From Gemmatimonadaceae bacterium (GTDB taxonomy: Bacteria > Gemmatimonadota > Gemmatimonadetes > Gemmatimonadales > Gemmatimonadaceae): a stretch of 10,006 bases of DNA. The notes below the pieces were generated by a model. That model had not been told where the DNA came from. It saw only the letters and a program-made list of their open reading frames with translations, and did not search any database. The translations under genes were made by a program, and so were the position numbers. The stretch is taken from assembly GCA_025451425.1 (NCBI GenBank), contig JANWKK010000108.1, positions 1 to 10,006 on the forward strand, in the 5' to 3' direction. This document shows positions 7,024-10,006 of this stretch, piece by piece. Every line of letters starts with the position of its first letter. Position 1 is the stretch's first letter.

Positions 7024-7233
7024 TCAGCTCGACTGCTTGTTGCCGAACTTCTGGCGAAAGCGCTCGACGCGCCCAGCCGTGTCGACGAGGCGCTGCTTCC
7101 CGGTGAAGAACGGGTGGCACTGCGAACAGACGTCCGTGTGAATCTCGGCCTGAGTCGATCGAGTCTGGAACGTATTGCCGCAGGCGCACTTCACCGTCGC
7201 CGTATGGTATTCGGGATGGATGTCGGTTTTCAT
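7024..7233 (-). CDS. rpmE: 50S ribosomal protein L31, zinc-binding form
   Basis: Small large-subunit protein at the central protuberance. The 69 residues match L31: [10 protein letters not shown] start, Cys16 and Cys18 in [13 protein letters not shown], Cys36 and Cys39 in [14 protein letters not shown], and a C-terminal [10 protein letters not shown]. The four cysteines mark the zinc-containing C+ paralogue, the form that is typically replaced by a Cys-free copy under zinc shortage. GAGAGG lies about 6 nt before the ATG. First gene of the minus-strand unit, followed by prfA in the same frame after the TGA stop. Confidence 0.98.
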   Translation of the reverse strand: MKTDIHPEYHTATVKCACGNTFQTRSTQAEIHTDVCSQCHPFFTGKQRLVDTAGRVERFRQKFGNKQSS

Positions 7234-7267
7234 TGCGAACCTCTCTGACAGGATGGAACAGCTATGA

Positions 7268-7297
7268 AATATATTCGGTTGTCAGCGTAAAAGACAA
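7268..7297 (-). promoter_or_regulatory. Candidate promoter of the rpmE-prfA-prmC unit
   Basis: On the minus strand a -35-like TTGTCT (7297-7292) and a -10-like TATATT (7273-7268) are separated by 18 bp, placing a start of transcription near 7260, about 27 bp before rpmE. The -35 is flanked by the dyad TTGTC-N9-GACAA (7279-7297), which could be an operator. Hexamers match sigma70-type consensus 4/6 and 5/6; the phylum's own consensus may differ. Confidence 0.45.
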
Positions 7298-7317
7298 GCC
7301 GACAATGGGTTGGGAGT

Positions 7318-7346
7318 TTGACAGCGGCCTTCGTCCGGGGTAACTT
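7318..7346 (+). promoter_or_regulatory. Candidate promoter of the crp-like gene
   Basis: A perfect TTGACA (7318-7323) is followed after 17 bp by TAACTT (7341-7346), a weak -10 that keeps the key T, A and final T. It lies about 58 bp before the GTG start, in the 170-bp divergent spacer with rpmE. Confidence 0.4.
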
Positions 7347-7403
7347 CGGCGGCTAAAGCGCCTGCATCAGTCCTTCGTTTCCTCGCGTCTCGACGGAGTC
7401 TTC

Positions 7404-8093
7404 GTGAGCCAGGTGACAACTCAGAACGTCGATTTTCTGGCGACGGTTCCGCTGTTCAACGGACTCGATCGCGTCGAGCTCGAGCGATTCGCCGAGGTCA
7501 CGCGCGAAAAGTCGTACCCGAAAGGAAGCGTCATCCTGTTCGAAGACGATCCTGGTGACTCGTTGTTCGTCGTCCGCGACGGACGCGTGAAGGTCGTGCT
7601 CATCGGGGAAGACGGGCGGGAGGTCATTCTTGGCGTGCTCGGCGTCGGCGAGTATTTCGGTGAGCTTTCACTCATCGACGATCGGCCGCGCTCGGCGCAC
7701 GTGATCGCGATGGAAGATTCGAATTTGCTCGTGTTGCGTCGTGAGGATTTTCGAAAGCGCGTCGAGTCGTCGCCGAGCGTCGCCTGGTCGCTGTTGACGG
7801 AGCTGTCGCGGCGGCTGCGCCGCGCCGACGACAAGATCGGCGGCCTCGTCCTCCTCGACGTCCCGGGACGCATCGCGCGTCTCCTGCTCGACCTCGCGGA
7901 GGAGAGCGGCACCAATGCTATTGAGAAAACACTAACCCATCAAACGATCGCCCAGATGATCGGGGCCAGTCGTGAGACGGTGTCACGCGCCATGAAAGAC
8001 TTCCAGGACGCCGGCTGGATTACCGTCGAGCGCCGACGCATTGCACTCGCCGATCGCGCGGCGTTGGAACAGCGGGCGCAAGTTCGGATGTAG
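7404..8093 (+). CDS. Crp/Fnr-family transcriptional regulator
   Basis: Cytoplasmic DNA-binding regulator of 229 residues. The cNMP-binding beta-barrel spans about 15-120, beginning PLFNGLDRVELERFAEVT. Its phosphate-binding cassette GEYFGELSLIDDRPRSAHV (82-100) keeps the Gly86-Glu87-Leu88 and Arg96-Ser97 pattern of cyclic-nucleotide-binding CRPs. A dimerisation helix (about 125-150) leads to the C-terminal winged helix, whose HTH LTHQTIAQMIGASRETVSRAM is at about 177-197; Arg190, Glu191 and Arg195 correspond to the base-contacting pattern R-E-x-x-x-R of CRP. There is no cysteine, so it is not an iron-sulfur FNR. These features predict recognition of TGTGA-type half-sites. The GTG start has GGAG 5 nt upstream. 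Divergent from rpmE and followed by the MBL hydrolase on the same strand. Confidence 0.93.
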   Translation: MSQVTTQNVDFLATVPLFNGLDRVELERFAEVTREKSYPKGSVILFEDDPGDSLFVVRDGRVKVVLIGEDGREVILGVLGVGEYFGELSLIDDRPRSAHVIAMEDSNLLVLRREDFRKRVESSPSVAWSLLTELSRRLRRADDKIGGLVLLDVPGRIARLLLDLAEESGTNAIEKTLTHQTIAQMIGASRETVSRAMKDFQDAGWITVERRRIALADRAALEQRAQVRM

Positions 8094-8094
8094 C

Positions 8095-8110
8095 TGTGAC
8101 ACCTGTCACG
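8095..8110. promoter_or_regulatory. Candidate CRP-type operator
   Basis: TGTGA-N6-TCACG at 8095-8110 matches nine of the ten conserved positions of the CRP consensus TGTGA-N6-TCACA. It starts two bases after the crp-like stop codon and lies 76 bp before the MBL hydrolase ATG, a place suited to control of the downstream genes. A third half-site, GTGAC, is at 8119-8123. Confidence 0.5.
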
Positions 8111-8125
8111 GGGGTGCCGTGACAG
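8103..8125. repeat. Perfect 9-bp hairpin overlapping the CRP-type site
   Basis: CTGTCACGG (8103-8111) and CCGTGACAG (8117-8125) form a stem with a 5-nt loop after the crp-like gene. It lacks a U-run, so termination would be weak or Rho-linked. It shares the half-site at 8105-8109 with the CRP-type palindrome, so the two structures are alternative readings of the same bases. Confidence 0.55.
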
Positions 8126-8186
8126 CCTTCCTAGCCTTCGCGTGGTCGATCGCGACAATGTGTCGGTCGCGCCGAGGCGGTACGCA

Positions 8187-9059
8187 ATGAGCTTGCGACT
8201 ACAATTTTGGGGTACGCGGGGCTCGATCCCGACGCCGGGGCGCGACACGGTCCGCTACGGGGGCAACACGCCTTGCGTGGAGCTGCGGACTTCGGAAGGG
8301 TGGCTCATCATCCTCGATGCCGGCACGGGCATCCGCGAGCTCGGACGATCCCTCATCTCGCGCGCCAACGGCGCGCCGATCACGGGCGACATCTTTCTCA
8401 CCCACGCCCACTGGGACCACATTCAGGGCATCCCGTTTTTTGGTCCCATCTTTCAACGCGGAAATCACTTCACCATTTGGGGCGCCAAGGCCCTCCAGAC
8501 GGACATCGGCCGCGTCGTCCGCGACCAGATGTCGCCCGTCGTCTTCCCCGTCGCATTCGATGAGTTGAACGCCACCATCAACTTCTCCGAGATTGCGGAC
8601 GAGTGCCGTCAGGGAAACGGTTACGAAGTCCGAGCCTATCAAGTCCGTCATCCAGGTGGAGCACTCGGGTACCGATTCACCGAGCAGAACGACAGCAACC
8701 GGGCGCTTGTCTACATCTCGGACAATGAGCTCGGACCAGGAGCGAAGTACGACACACGCAAGGCGTGGCGCGCTGGATTGATCAAGTTCGTCCGCGACGC
8801 GCGCGTGCTGGTGCACGACACGATGTACACGTCCGAGGAGTACGACCATTTTCGTGGTTGGGGACACTCGACGTACAACGAGGCAGTCGAGCTGGCGTTG
8901 GAGGCGGGTGTCGAGCAGCTCGTGCTCTATCACCACAAGCCCGAGCGGAGTGACGACGAAGTCGATCGGCGTGTGGACGAGTGTCGCGCACTGACCGCGC
9001 GGCGTGGTGGGACTCTCGACATATTGGCGGCGGCAGAGGGGATGACGCTGCTCGTATAG
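8187..9059 (+). CDS. MBL-fold metallohydrolase (PhnP/COG1235-like)
   Basis: Binuclear-metal hydrolase of the metallo-beta-lactamase fold, 290 residues, cytoplasmic. It opens with LQFWGTRGSIPTPG and a YGGNTPCVEL strand, typical of this phosphodiesterase-like branch. Metal ligands visible are the HAHWDH motif (His73, His75, Asp77, His78), His155 in RHPGG, Asp179 in ISDNE or Asp211 in VHDTMYT, His227 in WGHSTYNEA and the YHHKPE pair His249-His250. The start ATG at 8187 is preferred over the in-frame GTG at 8142 because GAGG lies about 9 nt before it and the conserved fold begins at once. The branch includes PhnP-type cyclic phosphodiesterases and class II cyclic-nucleotide phosphodiesterase relatives, but the substrate is unknown. 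It follows the crp-like gene by 93 bp and precedes the CsgG-like gene by 25 bp. Confidence 0.88.
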   Translation: MSLRLQFWGTRGSIPTPGRDTVRYGGNTPCVELRTSEGWLIILDAGTGIRELGRSLISRANGAPITGDIFLTHAHWDHIQGIPFFGPIFQRGNHFTIWGAKALQTDIGRVVRDQMSPVVFPVAFDELNATINFSEIADECRQGNGYEVRAYQVRHPGGALGYRFTEQNDSNRALVYISDNELGPGAKYDTRKAWRAGLIKFVRDARVLVHDTMYTSEEYDHFRGWGHSTYNEAVELALEAGVEQLVLYHHKPERSDDEVDRRVDECRALTARRGGTLDILAAAEGMTLLV

Positions 9060-9084
9060 GTAAACCGGTTTGGAGGAACGTCAG

Positions 9085-9882
9085 ATGAGAGCACGGACGT
9101 CGATGAAGGCGTGGATCGCCGCGGCGGCGCTGGTCGCTGCCCCGGTTGTCGGCTTCGCGCAAACGAATTCCCCAGTTGTCGCCGTTCTGTATTTCGATAA
9201 CAACTCGTTCGGCAAAGATCGCGCGGACTACGATGGGCTCGGGAAAGGCATTGCCGATCTGCTCATCACCGACATGGCGTCGAATCCCGCGATGCGGATC
9301 GTCGAACGCGACCGTATCCAGTCGATTCTGCAGGAGCAGTCGCTCGTGCAGTCGAAAAGCATCGATCCGCAGACCGCCGTACGCCTCGGCAAGTTGCTAG
9401 GCGCGCAGTACATGATCACCGGCGGGTTCATGAGCGACAGCAAGGGGACGCTCCTCGTGACGTCACGCGTGATCAGCGTCGAAACGGGCGCGATCACCAA
9501 TCCCGTGAAGCTGCAGAGCAAGAGCGACGACGTGCTCGGTCTGATCGGTCAGTTATCGAGCAAGCTCAATACGGAGCTCAAGCTCCCGGCGCCGGTTCGG
9601 ACAGGTGAGGCGGAACAGAAGAAGCCAGCCAACGTCGGTGATGCGCAGACCACGAAACAGGCAGGACGCCAGGCAGCGACGACTCAAGTCATGCAGAATA
9701 CGTCGGCGAAGTCGCAGAAACTCGACGTCAAAACCGCGCTGCTGTACTCCAAGGCGCTCGACGAGCAGGACAGCGGCAATCGCCAGAAAGCTGCTGAGCT
9801 CTACCGCGCGGTGCTCGAGAAATTCCCGGACTTCGGTCCGGCCCAACAGAATCTGGCCAAGGTCCAGAAGTCTGGCCACTGA
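9085..9882 (+). CDS. Secreted CsgG-like protein with C-terminal TPR
   Basis: A 265-residue exported protein. Signal peptide: basic MRARTSMK, hydrophobic IAAAALVAAPVVG, likely cleavage after GFA at residue 25. The mature N-terminal part (about 30-165) has the CsgG/FlgO-type pattern: VAVLYFDNNS, GLGKGIADLLITDMASNP, VERDRIQSILQEQ, AVRLGKLLGAQYMITGGF. A low-complexity Gln/Lys/Thr linker at about 170-210 leads to one or two TPR-like helices at about 217-262 (ALLYSKALDEQDSGNRQKAAELYRAVLEKFPDF). CsgG itself is an outer-membrane lipoprotein pore; this protein has no cysteine at all, so it cannot be lipidated and is more likely periplasmic. Start chosen at ATG 9085 with GGAGG 8 nt upstream; an in-frame TTG at 9070 would swallow the ribosome site. 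Its function is not known. Confidence 0.8.
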   Translation: MRARTSMKAWIAAAALVAAPVVGFAQTNSPVVAVLYFDNNSFGKDRADYDGLGKGIADLLITDMASNPAMRIVERDRIQSILQEQSLVQSKSIDPQTAVRLGKLLGAQYMITGGFMSDSKGTLLVTSRVISVETGAITNPVKLQSKSDDVLGLIGQLSSKLNTELKLPAPVRTGEAEQKKPANVGDAQTTKQAGRQAATTQVMQNTSAKSQKLDVKTALLYSKALDEQDSGNRQKAAELYRAVLEKFPDFGPAQQNLAKVQKSGH

Positions 9883-9904
9883 TCGCCCCTCCAAGGCCTC
9901 TCAA

Positions 9905-9935
9905 TCGCCGGCGATCTACAGCAGGTCGCCGGCGA
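9905..9935 (+). terminator. Candidate terminator hairpin after the CsgG-like gene
   Basis: The self-palindromic decamer TCGCCGGCGA occurs twice, at 9905-9914 and 9926-9935, so the copies are both direct and inverted repeats and can pair as a 10-bp GC stem with an 11-nt loop, 22 bp after the stop codon. The following bases (CTAGTTCGTT) are only mildly U-rich, so it may work poorly as an intrinsic terminator. Confidence 0.45.
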
Positions 9936-10006
9936 CTAGTTCGTTAGGTACTCCCGCCGCACGGCCGCTGCTCATTGTACCTGCGGGCCGGGCACCCAAG
10001 GGGTTG
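9936..10006. other. Right-end spacer without recognisable gene
   Basis: The tail holds one further inverted repeat, AGGTAC (9946-9951) with GTACCT (9977-9982). I see no start codon with a convincing ribosome site and no recognisable protein before the window ends. Confidence 0.5.

Noticed and set aside
7012..7233. A fused L31-RF1 gene with a recoded UGA
   Set aside because: L31 is complete at the UGA and RF1 has its own plausible start, so an ordinary stop is the simpler reading; the shared frame is kept only as an observation.
8142..8186. GTG at 8142 as the start of the MBL hydrolase
   Set aside because: The extra 15 residues are not like the family N-terminus, and ATG 8187 has its own GAGG site.
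8199..8936. Minus-strand open frame opposite the MBL hydrolase (245 codons)
   Set aside because: Antisense to a gene with intact metal-binding motifs; no recognisable domain.

Overview
The window is a GC-rich bacterial chromosome segment of housekeeping genes with no prophage, transposase, CRISPR array, rRNA or tRNA that I can see. The gene set fits a Gram-negative-type, free-living bacterium: a LolA-like lipoprotein carrier and a secreted CsgG/TPR protein imply an outer membrane, and DAHP synthase is of the ACT-like N-terminal type. The protein style and the repeat-rich spacers resemble Gemmatimonadota, but that placement is an impression, not something proved by the sequence.

Layout. Left part, plus strand: DAHP synthase (aroF, 7-1074), a spacer with an inverted array of heptamer repeats, then a LolA-like carrier (1193-1846). 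The lolA stop shares the palindrome TTAA with the stop of a convergent S41 C-terminal processing protease. From 7233 down to 1843 the minus strand reads rpmE, prfA, prmC, a YlbF-family gene, a spacer of about 540 bp, tmk and the S41 protease. rpmE-prfA-prmC is a translation-termination cluster: ribosomal protein L31, release factor 1, and the methylase that modifies the RF1 GGQ glutamine, with prfA and prmC joined by a 4-nt GTGA overlap. Right part, plus strand, divergent from rpmE: a Crp/Fnr-family regulator, an MBL-fold metallohydrolase and a CsgG-like periplasmic protein with a C-terminal TPR, spaced like a transcription unit. The last 124 bases hold two inverted repeats and no recognisable gene.

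The unusual material is between the genes. Two spacers (1080-1169 and 4131-4230) have the same architecture, tandem 7-bp units followed by their inverted complement, built from different heptamers. The second abuts the TTG start of tmk, where a Shine-Dalgarno sequence is expected. The rest of the 4130-4666 spacer carries a perfect 14-bp hairpin, a 12-bp inverted repeat and a REP-like palindrome of a widely dispersed type. Just downstream of the crp-like gene is a near-consensus CRP-type palindrome (TGTGA-N6-TCACG), which suggests this regulator controls the MBL hydrolase and the secreted protein after it. I see no clear new multi-gene system; the heptad elements and the Crp/MBL/CsgG unit are the best leads.
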